Assembly: GCA_964351625.1 (NCBI GenBank)
Contig: CAYGOV010000011.1
Span: 1 to 64,000 of the forward strand
DNA: 64,000 nucleotides
Direction: 5' to 3'
From: Marinoscillum sp964351625
Lineage (GTDB): Bacteria; Bacteroidota; Bacteroidia; Cytophagales; Cyclobacteriaceae
Part shown: positions 18,425 to 27,964 of the stretch, piece after piece
Numbering within the stretch: position 1 is the first letter of the stretch
How the letters are laid out: each line of letters starts with the position of its first letter
Program-made: the position numbers and the translations under genes
Notes under the pieces: model-generated
The model's database searches: none
What the model saw: the letters and a program-made list of their open reading frames with translations, nothing else
Told to the model about the DNA's origin: nothing

Positions 18425-19387
18425 ATGAAAGAAATATTCTACTCTGAGGTCCCTTCGCTTGATCTCAACGATTTCACTAAAGGTGACCCATCACAAAAGC
18501 AGAACTTCGTAAAAGCACTAGGCGATGCTTATCAAAATATTGGTTTCGTTGCTATTAAAAATCATGGCCTTTCAGAGGAACTCACTAAATCGCTGTACTC
18601 ATGTGTACAGAAGTTTTTCAGTCTTCCTGATGAAAAAAAACTAAAATATGAGAAAAAGGAACTTGCAGGTCAGCGTGGCTACATCAGCAAAGGTCGGGAG
18701 AAGGCTAAAGGGAGAAATACAGGTGATTTGAAGGAATTCTATCATGTAGGTCAGCCAACAGCTAACATGTTAGAGGAATACCCAGAGAATATTTGGCCTG
18801 CAGAAGTGCCAGAATTCAAAGGTTATACACTTTCCGCATATGAAACACTTCAAAGTGCTGGTATCCAAATGCTCCGAGCAATTGCGCTCCATCTGGGTCT
18901 CGATGAGTTCTACTTTGACAATAAAGTAAAACAAGGCAATAGCATATTACGCCAGATTCATTACTTCCCAATTGAGAATCCTGATGAGATCCCAGCTGAC
19001 GCAGTTCGTGCAGCAGAGCATGGAGACATCAACTTGATCACCCTTCTTATGGGTGCAAGTGCTGATGGTCTACAAGTGTTAAGAAGAGATGGACAGTGGA
19101 TACCAATCACAGCTTTACCAGATCAGATCGTAGTGAATGTTGGAGATATGCTGGACAGATTGACCAATCATAAGTTAAAGTCGACCATTCATAGAGTGGT
19201 GAATCCACCAAAAGAGAAAATGGGTACATCCCGATTCTCCATTCCTTTCTTCATGCACCCAATTTCTTCAATGGATTTGACAAGTTTGGAAAGCTGCATT
19301 GATGCAGAGCATCCAAAGACCTATGAAGATATGACCGCTGGCGAATTCCTAGATCAACGTCTCAAAGAAATTGGCCTGAAAGCCTGA
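18425..19387 (+). CDS. Fe(II)/2-oxoglutarate-type oxygenase, isopenicillin-N-synthase-like
   Basis: A 320-residue non-haem iron oxygenase with the DIOX N-terminal region (GFVAIKNHGLS, residues 40-50) and the double-stranded beta-helix core. The iron ligands are His199, Asp201 (EHGDIN) and His256 (STIHRVV). Arg270 and Ser272 (RFS) form the usual carboxylate-binding pair for 2-oxoglutarate. The substrate cannot be read from sequence. No biosynthetic cluster surrounds it: recO lies before it and chrA overlaps its stop by one base. Confidence 0.88.
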   Translation: MKEIFYSEVPSLDLNDFTKGDPSQKQNFVKALGDAYQNIGFVAIKNHGLSEELTKSLYSCVQKFFSLPDEKKLKYEKKELAGQRGYISKGREKAKGRNTGDLKEFYHVGQPTANMLEEYPENIWPAEVPEFKGYTLSAYETLQSAGIQMLRAIALHLGLDEFYFDNKVKQGNSILRQIHYFPIENPDEIPADAVRAAEHGDINLITLLMGASADGLQVLRRDGQWIPITALPDQIVVNVGDMLDRLTNHKLKSTIHRVVNPPKEKMGTSRFSIPFFMHPISSMDLTSLESCIDAEHPKTYEDMTAGEFLDQRLKEIGLKA

Positions 19388-20568
19388 TGTCGGTTCGGAG
19401 TGTCAGATATATCATATTTCTAAGAGATGTACTGATACTCTCGGTTACTTCTTTTGGTGGACCAACAGCACATTTAGCTTTTATGATTGATATGATGGTT
19501 GAAAAGCGTGGTTACCTAACGCAAAACGACTTGATGGAACTCTATGCACTCTGCCAAATATTGCCCGGCCCTACTTCCACTCAGACCATTACCGCTATTG
19601 GGTTCAAAATAGGAGGACCTGGACTCGCCTATCTCACACTCCTAATTTGGGCACTTCCTGCTCTGACCATTATGATTGCATTTGGCATTATGGTCAATGT
19701 CTTTCAGGATTTGGAGATTTCTCTTGCCTTTCTTAAGTATCTACAACCTATCGCGATCGGAATTGTGGCTTATTCCGCTTACAGAATTACTACTAGTGTT
19801 GTTTCTACTCGAACAGGTATTGTGCTCATGCTAATTGCATTTGTTGCTGCTTATTTATTCAGGACACCTTGGGCTTTTCCTATCATGTTATTGATGGGAG
19901 GTTCGGTCACGGCTTTCAAGTATCGTCAGCAGCCCAAACAAGAGAAGGGCCCAATCAAAATAAACTGGTCTAATTTCATTCTCTGGATTTCTGTGCTTGT
20001 ATTTGCTGCAGTACTTGGAGGTGTGACGCAGTATTTGCCTATAAGATTATTCGAAAATTTTTATCGAAATGGGAGTCTCATTTTCGGTGGAGGGCAGGTG
20101 CTGGTACCACTTCTTTACAATGAGTTTGTGGAATTCAAAGGTTGGCTTACCTCTGAGGAGTTTCTCTCTGGATATGGTTTCGTACAAGCTCTGCCTGGTC
20201 CAGTATTTTCCTTTAGTGCATATATTGGGACTGTCAGTATGAGTGAGTATCCAATTTGGGAACAAATACTTGGTGGATTAATGGCTGCAGCAGGCGTATT
20301 CTTGCCAGGCACCTTTCTTATCTATTTTGTGATTCGATTCTGGGAAGATCTGAAAAAATACAGAATTGTCAAAGCTTCTCTTGAAGGAATCAATGCAGTC
20401 TCTGCGGGCATGGTCATCGCAGCAGCATTTATACTATTTGAGCCTGTGGAGTCAAATTTTATTAATTACTTTCTAATGATCAGTACGATTGGACTTATGC
20501 GTTTCACTCGGATTCCAACACCAGTTATCATTATCGTAGGTTTAGTGACAGGCATTATTATTCACTAA
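19387..20568 (+). CDS. chrA: Chromate-transporter family protein ChrA
   Basis: A 393-residue membrane protein with two CHR-domain halves. The first carries SFGGPTAHLAFM and the LPGPTSTQ stretch, the second FGGGQVLVPLL and LPGPVFSFSAYIG, giving the pseudo-twofold repeat of long-chain CHR proteins. Family members export chromate in some bacteria, but many chromosomal copies have unknown substrates. Its start overlaps the oxygenase stop, and a strong hairpin terminator follows 14 bases after its stop. Confidence 0.85.
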   Translation: MSVRSVRYIIFLRDVLILSVTSFGGPTAHLAFMIDMMVEKRGYLTQNDLMELYALCQILPGPTSTQTITAIGFKIGGPGLAYLTLLIWALPALTIMIAFGIMVNVFQDLEISLAFLKYLQPIAIGIVAYSAYRITTSVVSTRTGIVLMLIAFVAAYLFRTPWAFPIMLLMGGSVTAFKYRQQPKQEKGPIKINWSNFILWISVLVFAAVLGGVTQYLPIRLFENFYRNGSLIFGGGQVLVPLLYNEFVEFKGWLTSEEFLSGYGFVQALPGPVFSFSAYIGTVSMSEYPIWEQILGGLMAAAGVFLPGTFLIYFVIRFWEDLKKYRIVKASLEGINAVSAGMVIAAAFILFEPVESNFINYFLMISTIGLMRFTRIPTPVIIIVGLVTGIIIH

Positions 20569-20581
20569 CCAGCAATAAAAT

Positions 20582-20617
20582 AAGAGAGCCATTCCACTGA
20601 TGTGGAATGGCTCTCTT
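20582..20617. terminator. Bidirectional terminator between chrA and ompH
   Basis: A perfect 16-base-pair stem (20582-20597 with 20602-20617) with loop TGAT lies between two convergent genes. The A/T on each side can serve termination in both directions. Confidence 0.85.
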
Positions 20618-20635
20618 CTAAGGAGTATTAAAATA

Positions 20636-21178
20636 TTATTTCCCTGGTGTCGCTGGAGGTGTAATACCTAGCTTTTTCAAAATTAGATTTGAAACATCAT
20701 CAGATTCTCTTGCATACAAAAGCACATCAAATCCTGGGGAACCCGCACTGAAAATGTGAGAGTAACTATTCTCAATAGCAATTTGCTCGATGGCATTGCC
20801 TATTTTTTCATAAACAGGCTTCAATAATTGATTTCGCTTATTCCCCATAGATACTTCCGCATCTTGAGTAAATTTTTGAATGCCTTGTTGAAGTGTTTGA
20901 ATCTCTGTTTCTTTATCTGTTCTGATTAGATCATCCCATCCTGCAGCATTCGCCTGATAGTCCGCCATTTTACCCTGAAGATCATTGTATTTGGCTTGTA
21001 TCTGATTTTGCAATTGTTTTTCGTAAGCCTTTAGTTCCGCTTCTATTTGCTTCGCTTCTGGTAATAGACTTAAGACATAATCAGCATTAGTGTAGCCAAT
21101 TTTTAAACCTTCTTGTGCTGACAAGTGCCCCGCACAAGCCACCAAAGCTATTATTACACTTAGTATTCTAGTTTTCAT
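20636..21178 (-). CDS. OmpH/Skp-family periplasmic chaperone (second copy)
   Basis: A 180-residue protein with a signal peptide ending near HLSAQE and a body that is mostly a long coiled coil (about 35-130), the tentacle shape of Skp. Members hold unfolded outer-membrane proteins on their way to BamA. The KIGYTNADYVLSLLPEAKQ start is typical. It is the last gene of the leftward envelope operon, 17 bases after the other ompH and downstream of bamA. A proline-rich tail follows. Confidence 0.88.
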   Translation of the reverse strand: MKTRILSVIIALVACAGHLSAQEGLKIGYTNADYVLSLLPEAKQIEAELKAYEKQLQNQIQAKYNDLQGKMADYQANAAGWDDLIRTDKETEIQTLQQGIQKFTQDAEVSMGNKRNQLLKPVYEKIGNAIEQIAIENSYSHIFSAGSPGFDVLLYARESDDVSNLILKKLGITPPATPGK

Positions 21179-21195
21179 AATGGATAATTAAATTC

Positions 21196-21732
21196 TTAGT
21201 TATTGCTTTCTTGATTTTCTCCCAGACCCAATTCTTCTAATACATAGTCGGTGTAGTCATGAATAGGGTCCGTATAGATCATGACCAAGTCACCTGATTT
21301 GTCAAAAACGATCTGCAATCTATTGTTTTTTGCAACCCGTTCCACAGCTTCGAATACCAAATCCTGTACCGGTTTGATTAATTCTTTCTTTTTTAGGAAA
21401 TAAAGTCCTTCAAAACCAAAGATTTGCTTCTGATACTCCTTCACTTCTTTCCAATTCCTATCAATTTCCTGCCTTCTTTCAGCATTCATTTCGGCTGTAA
21501 GAAGTACTTCTTCAGCTTGAAGTGCCGCCTCCATCTCTTCAGCCTTTTTATACATGCCCTGAATTTCAGTTTCCCAACCTTTAGCTAATTTTTCAATTTC
21601 CCCTTGGGCTTCCTTATATTCCGTCATTCTGCTCAACACATATTTTGTATCAACATATCCAAATTTCTGAGCATGCAATTGCGCTGCTCCAAAAAGGAAA
21701 ATTGTTGCTATAAATATCAAAGATCGTTTCAT
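21196..21732 (-). CDS. OmpH/Skp-family periplasmic chaperone (first copy)
   Basis: A 178-residue homologue of the next gene, with a signal peptide ending QLHAQ, the motif KFGYVDTKYVLSRMTEYKEA, a coiled-coil middle and a C-terminal strand region (LQIVFDKSGDLVMIYTD). It begins 3 bases after the bamA stop, so it is co-translated with the barrel-assembly protein it presumably serves. Two tandem ompH genes after bamA are common in Bacteroidota. Confidence 0.9.
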   Translation of the reverse strand: MKRSLIFIATIFLFGAAQLHAQKFGYVDTKYVLSRMTEYKEAQGEIEKLAKGWETEIQGMYKKAEEMEAALQAEEVLLTAEMNAERRQEIDRNWKEVKEYQKQIFGFEGLYFLKKKELIKPVQDLVFEAVERVAKNNRLQIVFDKSGDLVMIYTDPIHDYTDYVLEELGLGENQESNN

Positions 21733-21735
21733 TCG

Positions 21736-24387
21736 CTATCTGATTTGCTGACCAATAGAGAAGTGAAACTGTGGACCACTCACTTCGATTGCACCTGGTG
21801 CAGGATCCAATCCATATCCCCAATCCAAACCAAGTAATCCAAATGCAGGCATAAATATTCTTACTCCTAATCCCGCTGACCTATAGAGCTCATATGGATT
21901 GAATTGATTGAAATTATTCCAGTTATTACCACCATCAAAGAACGAAAGCACATAAATGGTCGCAGATGGATTGAGTGAAATTGGATATCTTAATTCCATT
22001 ACAAACTTCGTGAAAATTGTACCTCCATCTATACCTGTTTCTTGCTCTACTGGGTTTATGATATTGTTTGCATATCCCCTCAAACCAACTACATCAGTTC
22101 CTAAAAGGAAATTTTGACCAGTCAAACCATCACCGCCCAATTGAAATCTTTCAAACGGCCCTACTCCAACTTTATTGGAGTATGAACCAAGAATCCCAAA
22201 ATGTATTCTTGGTGCAAGAACCAAATTCCCTGCCAACTTCAAATAATACTTAAAGTCCATGTTCCATTTGTGGTATTCCAAAAACTTATATTGTTCTTGA
22301 GCATCGTCATTCTCATAGTCTCGATTGTTTATGAGTGAATATGGAGGAGTAAAAGATGCACTTATTGAAAGCGAAGAACCAGTACGTGGATACATTGGGT
22401 TATCAATAGAGTTCCTTGCTATCGTGTTATTAAAGGTAATACTATTAGCATCGCCCGTGAACCCATAGGCACGTGCCAAGTTGCCCGCCAGAGTATATTT
22501 CTGGAATGAAAGTGAATTACTGACTGTGAAAAAATCATCAGGCCATTGGACTCTTCTCCCAAGCGAAACGGTTGCTCCATTTACTTGTAATGTTCCTAAT
22601 GTATTATTAGAAAAGTCTATCTGACGCTGAACTGATCTATTCAGACTAATTCCAAAGTTATTTGGTTTCCTGCCGCCAAGCCATGGTTCATTGAAACTCA
22701 TCGAGTAGCTTTGGAATCTTCGTCCATTGGCTTGCATACTCACCGAAAGCTTTTGCCCATCTCCCATCGGAAGTGGTCTCCACTTATCAAAATGTGGTAT
22801 ATTCCTCACTGAGAAGTTATTGAAGGTCAAGCCCAGTGTCCCTACGAAACCAAATTGACCACCCCATCCCCCAGATAACTGAACTTGATCGTTGGGACGC
22901 TCTACTAGTTGCCACTCAATATCTACCGTTTCATCAGCAGGATTTGGCTTTGGAATCGGGTTAACTTGCTCTGGATCAAAATAACCGAGCTGAGATAATT
23001 CTCTTTGAGTTCTAATTAATTCTGATCGGTTGAATTTCTGGCCTGGCAAAGTCCTTATTTCTCTTAAAATCACATGATCATTGGTCTTGTCATTGCCACT
23101 GATCGTCACTTCGTTGATAGTCGCTTGAGAGCCCTCAAAAATTCGCATCTCAAGATCAATCGAGTCAGGTGTAATACCTACCTCCACAGGGGTAACTCTG
23201 AAGAAGAGATAACCATCATCCATGTATAAAGAGCTGATATCAGCCCCAGTAGGATTATAATTGAGTTTTTTGTTAACCAAATCAAGATCATAAACATCCC
23301 CTTTACTGATACCCAACACTTTATCTAAATATTTGTCATCATAAATAAAGTTTCCAGTCCAAATGATATCACGGAAGTAATATTTATTACCCGGATCCAC
23401 ATAGATGTCCACATTCAAGTATTTTCTATCTATGCTATAAACCGTATCTAATATAATTGCTGCATCGCGATAGCCTTTAGCATTATAAAAAGAAATAAGC
23501 GAATTCTTATCCTCTTCAAAGTCAGCTTGAACAAATTTCGCAGATTTGAAAACATTGATATTCACCTCTTCACCAATATATTCTTTCAGTTCATTGAAAG
23601 AGGTCGCTTTCTTATGAGTTAGGAAATAGAAAAGATTTTTCGGAGAAAGCACCATTAAGGTCTTTTCAATAAGATCTTTCGGAAGACCAAGACGTGGTGT
23701 TTCTCCTATTTTCTTAAGCTTACTTCTAAGCTTCGGATTTGTGAAATTATCATCTCCATAAAAGGTGATATTTTTCACCTTAACTTTTGCATTCTTATCT
23801 ACAACTATTATAATGTTGACACTATTCGCTAGTAAGGTGTCTTGCTTCTGCTTCACATATACTTCAGCATTTCTATAGCCTTTCCCTTCATAGTATTTTT
23901 TTACAGCGAGTTCAGTGTTCTTGATAACGACATCCGTCAAGATTTTCCCTCGCACCAAATCTATTTTATCCTTTAGCTCTGCTATTTGGCTCTTTGACGC
24001 TCCTTCAAATTCATACTTTGTCAACCTCGGCCGCTCACTCAACTGTATAATAAGCCAAATTTTCCCAGCTTCTATTTTTTCAGCATTGATAGATACACTT
24101 CCTATAATACCTTGCTTCCACAGTTTTTTGATAGCTGCGGATATCTCATCACCAGGTATTTTTATTTTATCCCCTACACGGAGACCTGAAAGAGAAATAA
24201 GTGCATTATTATCTAAAAAATTCACCCCTTCTACTTTTATCTCGGCTATTTCATATTCCTGTGGGTTGGAGTAGTTAATAGCATTATCAGTGCCCGTAGG
24301 GGTATTCTGTCTACCAAACCTTATTTGAGAAGACGCATCCGAAACCAGATGAAATAAAAATAGAATTACAACAATTTTTCGCATCAT
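21736..24387 (-). CDS. bamA: Outer-membrane assembly factor BamA
   Basis: An 883-residue outer-membrane protein with a signal peptide (residues 1-21), five predicted POTRA domains (about 45-470), then a 16-strand barrel of the Omp85 family. The barrel contains the LRGY signature in VGLRGYANN, the region that projects into the pore. It ends with an aromatic strand, FHFSIGQQIR. It inserts outer-membrane proteins. The start overlaps the uppS stop by 4 bases, and the two ompH genes follow. Confidence 0.95.
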   Translation of the reverse strand: MMRKIVVILFLFHLVSDASSQIRFGRQNTPTGTDNAINYSNPQEYEIAEIKVEGVNFLDNNALISLSGLRVGDKIKIPGDEISAAIKKLWKQGIIGSVSINAEKIEAGKIWLIIQLSERPRLTKYEFEGASKSQIAELKDKIDLVRGKILTDVVIKNTELAVKKYYEGKGYRNAEVYVKQKQDTLLANSVNIIIVVDKNAKVKVKNITFYGDDNFTNPKLRSKLKKIGETPRLGLPKDLIEKTLMVLSPKNLFYFLTHKKATSFNELKEYIGEEVNINVFKSAKFVQADFEEDKNSLISFYNAKGYRDAAIILDTVYSIDRKYLNVDIYVDPGNKYYFRDIIWTGNFIYDDKYLDKVLGISKGDVYDLDLVNKKLNYNPTGADISSLYMDDGYLFFRVTPVEVGITPDSIDLEMRIFEGSQATINEVTISGNDKTNDHVILREIRTLPGQKFNRSELIRTQRELSQLGYFDPEQVNPIPKPNPADETVDIEWQLVERPNDQVQLSGGWGGQFGFVGTLGLTFNNFSVRNIPHFDKWRPLPMGDGQKLSVSMQANGRRFQSYSMSFNEPWLGGRKPNNFGISLNRSVQRQIDFSNNTLGTLQVNGATVSLGRRVQWPDDFFTVSNSLSFQKYTLAGNLARAYGFTGDANSITFNNTIARNSIDNPMYPRTGSSLSISASFTPPYSLINNRDYENDDAQEQYKFLEYHKWNMDFKYYLKLAGNLVLAPRIHFGILGSYSNKVGVGPFERFQLGGDGLTGQNFLLGTDVVGLRGYANNIINPVEQETGIDGGTIFTKFVMELRYPISLNPSATIYVLSFFDGGNNWNNFNQFNPYELYRSAGLGVRIFMPAFGLLGLDWGYGLDPAPGAIEVSGPQFHFSIGQQIR

Positions 24388-25124
24388 GCAGGTTTTACCT
24401 GTTCACTTATCAATCCAAATCTTCTTTCCCTTTGTTGGTAGGCGAGAATAGCCTCATGGAGATTTGCTTTACGAAAATCTGGCCATAGGACAGGAGTAAA
24501 AAACAATTCGGTATACGCCATTTGCCAAAGCAAAAAATTACTTATTCTCATTTCCCCGCTTGTGCGAATCAACAACTCAGGGTCTGGAAGACCTGATGTT
24601 GAAAGATACTTTTCTAATATTTTTTGCCCAATTTCATCCCCTTTAATTGAGCGATTTTCTGGGTCCGCAATTAACCTTTTTACTGCATTCGTCAAATCCC
24701 ATCTTCCGCTATAATTCAATGCTAAAATGAGCTTTAAACCTGTGTTGTCACTCGTCTTACCAATAGCCTCATGAAGCTTTAGCTGGGCAGAGTCTGGCAA
24801 CTTAGAAATATCACCGATCGTATGCAGACTTACCTTATTTTTCATAAGTGTAGAAACTTCATCAGAAATAGTTGATACCAAAAGCGACATCAATCCATCA
24901 ACCTCCATCTTTGGCCTGTTCCAGTTTTCAGTACTGAATGCATAAAGTGTTAAATGCTTTATGCCAAGCTCCGCACACCCTTCAGTTGTCTCTCTTACTG
25001 CTTTAATCGCATTTCGGTGCCCAAAAATTCTCGCAGCTCCTTGCTTCTTAGCCCAACGGCCGTTACCGTCCATTATAACTGCAATATGCTGAGGTAAATT
25101 GTCCTTGTCAATAATCTTGTCCAT
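24384..25124 (-). CDS. uppS: Isoprenyl diphosphate synthase UppS
   Basis: The 246-residue cis-prenyltransferase makes the undecaprenyl diphosphate used as wall and polysaccharide carrier. Motif PQHIAVIMDGNGRWAKKQG holds the catalytic Asp in MDGNGRWA. HLTLYAFSTENW, NYSGRWDLTNAV and PDPELLIRTSGEMRISNFLL are the other conserved regions. Length is normal. It is placed between the porG-like gene and bamA, as is usual in Bacteroidota. Confidence 0.95.
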   Translation of the reverse strand: MDKIIDKDNLPQHIAVIMDGNGRWAKKQGAARIFGHRNAIKAVRETTEGCAELGIKHLTLYAFSTENWNRPKMEVDGLMSLLVSTISDEVSTLMKNKVSLHTIGDISKLPDSAQLKLHEAIGKTSDNTGLKLILALNYSGRWDLTNAVKRLIADPENRSIKGDEIGQKILEKYLSTSGLPDPELLIRTSGEMRISNFLLWQMAYTELFFTPVLWPDFRKANLHEAILAYQQRERRFGLISEQVKPA

Positions 25125-25150
25125 CCTCTGCTTGGGCTAAAACGCGAAAG

Positions 25151-25173
25151 ACCGCAAAGTTGCGGTTTTTTTT
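25151..25173 (+). terminator. Intrinsic-terminator-like hairpin pointing against the operon
   Basis: Stem ACCGCAA / TTGCGGT (25151-25157 with 25160-25166), followed on the plus strand by eight T. It sits between the leftward porG-like gene and uppS but its T-run serves rightward transcription, so it could only stop antisense RNA coming from the uppS side. For leftward RNA it is a hairpin without a U-tract. Confidence 0.5.
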
Positions 25174-25203
25174 AGTAATGATGAATGATTAAACATTATT
25201 TAA

Positions 25204-25914
25204 CTACCTGTATGGATGAATCCTATTAAGTATTGACCTATTAGGGATGTAAGGAAATGGACAAGGTATTTTATAGAGCACATAGGTAAGGCTTAAAGTC
25301 GAAAAGAAATACCAATCGTCATCATTTGGATTTCCATATTGGTAATTCTTGATGAACTGATCTCCATCGGAAACTCCATCTAAATAGTCGAAAAAAGTCT
25401 TACGAGCACCAAGTTCTGCGGTGAGCGTTAAACGTTTGGTCATTTCATATTTCACGCCTCCTCCCATTGGCATGATAAACTGAAGATTATTGAAATCCTG
25501 ATAAGTGCGCTTTACATTTCGAACATTAACAAAACCAAAACCAAGGGTAGCATAAGGAGCAATCTTGTTTCGATTTTTAGTTGATCTATAACTTAGGAAA
25601 TGGTATTCAAATCCCATGGTACCTTCTAATAACAAGTGATTGAAAGAATTTTGTCTTTCTACTCCAAGCACATCAATTGGATTGGTATCGTCACCCGCAA
25701 TTTTGCCTGCCGTAAAGCCAAATTTAACACTCAATATATCCGAAAAATTGAGTCGATAAATTCCCGTCCCAGCAAGTTTAGTTTGCGATATTCTGGGTGC
25801 CCCATTTAAGTCTCCTGTATAATTTGAAGCACCTATTCCTCCACCGAATTCAATAAACTGAGCAGAACAGAAAAGTGGAGACAGAAGAAAGAAAAATCCA
25901 AGGAATTTTATCAA
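25204..25914 (-). CDS. porG: PorG-like outer-membrane barrel (DUF6089)
   Basis: A 236-residue protein with a signal peptide (ends FCSAQ) and an eight-stranded-barrel pattern. The mature start, FIEFGGGIGASNYTGDL, is the DUF6089 signature. PorG of the type IX secretion system belongs here: it links the outer-membrane translocon to the PorK/PorN rings. The order porG-uppS-bamA is conserved in the phylum and supports the name. It starts 3 bases after the paralogue encoded upstream. Which of the two barrels is the functional PorG is not certain. Confidence 0.72.
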   Translation of the reverse strand: MIKFLGFFFLLSPLFCSAQFIEFGGGIGASNYTGDLNGAPRISQTKLAGTGIYRLNFSDILSVKFGFTAGKIAGDDTNPIDVLGVERQNSFNHLLLEGTMGFEYHFLSYRSTKNRNKIAPYATLGFGFVNVRNVKRTYQDFNNLQFIMPMGGGVKYEMTKRLTLTAELGARKTFFDYLDGVSDGDQFIKNYQYGNPNDDDWYFFSTLSLTYVLYKIPCPFPYIPNRSILNRIHPYR

Positions 25915-25917
25915 GTG

Positions 25918-27024
25918 CTATCTGAATTTAGCAGAGGAGCGTCGTGAAGTGGGGCCTCCAAGTATCATTGTCAATTTAAGAGAAGTCATGAAAATCATAT
26001 CATTGTCTTTTGGATTACCTCTGATAATCGGATTTTCAGATTTAATTCTACCTCCACCTAAGTCAACTGATCCATAATAAGTGACGCCATCTGGAAGCAC
26101 ATTTGGTGCAACTTTAACACCTGATCGGTCAATGCCACTCCAAGCAGCAATCGGTTCAGCGCTTCTATCTGACATGATTCTCGCAAGAGGATCGTCAAAT
26201 TGATCGAAAGAAACATATGATCCACTCACATCATCTATATAATCTGTAAATAAATATCTATATCCAAATTCTAACCCCAAATCAAAAGGACCAGGCAATC
26301 TCAAGCGTGCACCTAAAGCTATAGGAATCGAAAATTGAATTGGACTGTACTTCTTAACGCCGCTCCCTTCAATAAATTGTCCCTCTGTGCCAAGCTTCCT
26401 AAGACTCACCCATTCACCAGCCTGTGGTGCTGGGATAGTAGAATTGGTGCCTCCCAATACATAATCATATTCTGGAACAAGTGCTTTCGGCTCATGATGA
26501 AATACTGCACCACCTAAAAAGAGATAAACATTGATAGGTTTTCGAACATTGGGTCCTCCATAGTTAGGCAAAAAGTATATTTCAAATCCCATATGGAATT
26601 CCTTTATATCACTTCTAAAACTAGCATTTCTCAAATACCTACCGTAAGATTCTTCCTCATTAGGATCAGATGTGATATCGTCTCCTTTAATTCTCCCGTA
26701 ATTGAACCCTAATCTGAATGCAGTATATGGAGAAAATTTATATCCTACATTACCCCCGAATCCAGGTCGAGTAAAAGACACATCTGTACTTGCTGCACTT
26801 GTTGCTGGAGCTAAATCACCGTAATAGTTCAATGCATTTACATTGAACGTTGCAAATTGATATGGTCTAAATTTACCTCCCACACTTCCACCATGGTAAT
26901 TAGAGATTGACTTATTGCCTCCTTTTCTCTTCTTATATTTATTGCGTCGCTGAGCATTCACGTCAAAAGACGAAGCAATCAAAACAAGTATAATGGAGAA
27001 GATTGTTAGGTATCTTAATCTCAT
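25918..27024 (-). CDS. Second DUF6089 / PorG-like outer-membrane barrel, longer
   Basis: A 368-residue paralogue of the next gene, with a signal peptide ending DVNAQ and then a short, very basic stretch (RRNKYKKRKGGNK). The barrel part carries NVNALNYYGDLAP and RLGFNYGRIKGDD, matching features of the smaller protein. Extra loops account for the additional 130 residues. It probably sits in the outer membrane beside PorG or replaces it. Co-transcribed: the downstream paralogue starts 3 bases after its stop. Confidence 0.72.
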   Translation of the reverse strand: MRLRYLTIFSIILVLIASSFDVNAQRRNKYKKRKGGNKSISNYHGGSVGGKFRPYQFATFNVNALNYYGDLAPATSAASTDVSFTRPGFGGNVGYKFSPYTAFRLGFNYGRIKGDDITSDPNEEESYGRYLRNASFRSDIKEFHMGFEIYFLPNYGGPNVRKPINVYLFLGGAVFHHEPKALVPEYDYVLGGTNSTIPAPQAGEWVSLRKLGTEGQFIEGSGVKKYSPIQFSIPIALGARLRLPGPFDLGLEFGYRYLFTDYIDDVSGSYVSFDQFDDPLARIMSDRSAEPIAAWSGIDRSGVKVAPNVLPDGVTYYGSVDLGGGRIKSENPIIRGNPKDNDMIFMTSLKLTMILGGPTSRRSSAKFR

Positions 27025-27086
27025 GTTTTCAGTAACTTTTGAACTTGTAAAGATATGGTGGAAATATAAATTCTAACATTTAGATG

Positions 27087-27962
27087 TCAATTTCTCTTAT
27101 CAAGACCCCAAGTAAGTTTATTTCGAAGCGTGTCCAAAAAAGAAGTTCCATCAATTTTAACAAGTCTAGAACAAAAGGGAGCCTTCTTTACTTTGAATTC
27201 CATTAATTCTTCGATGGATTCTGAGCGCGAATCCAATGAGATTTGATAAGACGGATTTCTTGATTCTACCGTTATTGTTAGTTCACTATCCTCAGAAACA
27301 ATAAGTGGTCGAACATTCAGGTTATGTGGACTAATTGGGGTAATGATGAAATTTCTTGTGTTTGGGATAATCACCGGTCCACCACAGCTTAAGGAATATC
27401 CGGTAGAGCCCGTAGGAGTGGCAATAATTAACCCATCCGCCCAATATGTGTTTAAATACTCACCATCCAAAAAGCATTTTACTACAATCATCGAAGAGGT
27501 ATCCTTTCGTAGAATGGCAAACTCATTCAAAGCATAGGCATGACCTTCAAATATTTTTGCGGATGACTCCAATGAAATCAACGAACGATCATCATATGTA
27601 AAATTGCCTTGGAAGTATGACTCCAGTGCAGCCTCTATATTTTCTTTTGAAATCACGGCAAGAAATCCCAATCTACCGAGGTTAATACCTAAAATCGGAA
27701 TTTGAGAACTTCCTACGTGAGTTAAGGTATCCAAAAGAGTACCATCTCCCCCTAAACTCAAGATCAATTCAAATCCTTCTAATCCATTACTTGGGTCGTA
27801 AATTTGATAATCAGAATTTATCTTTCGGCTGATGAGCAGTTCGAAAAATTGAGGACTGATAACTATTTTACATCCCTTTTTCTCAAGGACTGAAAAAATC
27901 TGCTCGACATGAGCGACAGAATCCTCGGCTATTCGCCTACCATGAATGGCTATCTTATGCAA
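27087..27962 (-). CDS. nadK: NAD kinase
   Basis: The 291-residue enzyme phosphorylates NAD to NADP. The GGDGTLLDT motif, preceded by LSLG, carries the catalytic Asp; the NLGRLGFLAV, NEFAILR and ATPTGSTGYSLSCGG motifs follow in order. Its start lies 2 bases after the CBS-protein stop. nadK is a steady neighbour of porG and uppS in Bacteroidota. Confidence 0.94.
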   Translation of the reverse strand: MHKIAIHGRRIAEDSVAHVEQIFSVLEKKGCKIVISPQFFELLISRKINSDYQIYDPSNGLEGFELILSLGGDGTLLDTLTHVGSSQIPILGINLGRLGFLAVISKENIEAALESYFQGNFTYDDRSLISLESSAKIFEGHAYALNEFAILRKDTSSMIVVKCFLDGEYLNTYWADGLIIATPTGSTGYSLSCGGPVIIPNTRNFIITPISPHNLNVRPLIVSEDSELTITVESRNPSYQISLDSRSESIEELMEFKVKKAPFCSRLVKIDGTSFLDTLRNKLTWGLDKRN

Positions 27963-27964
27963 GA

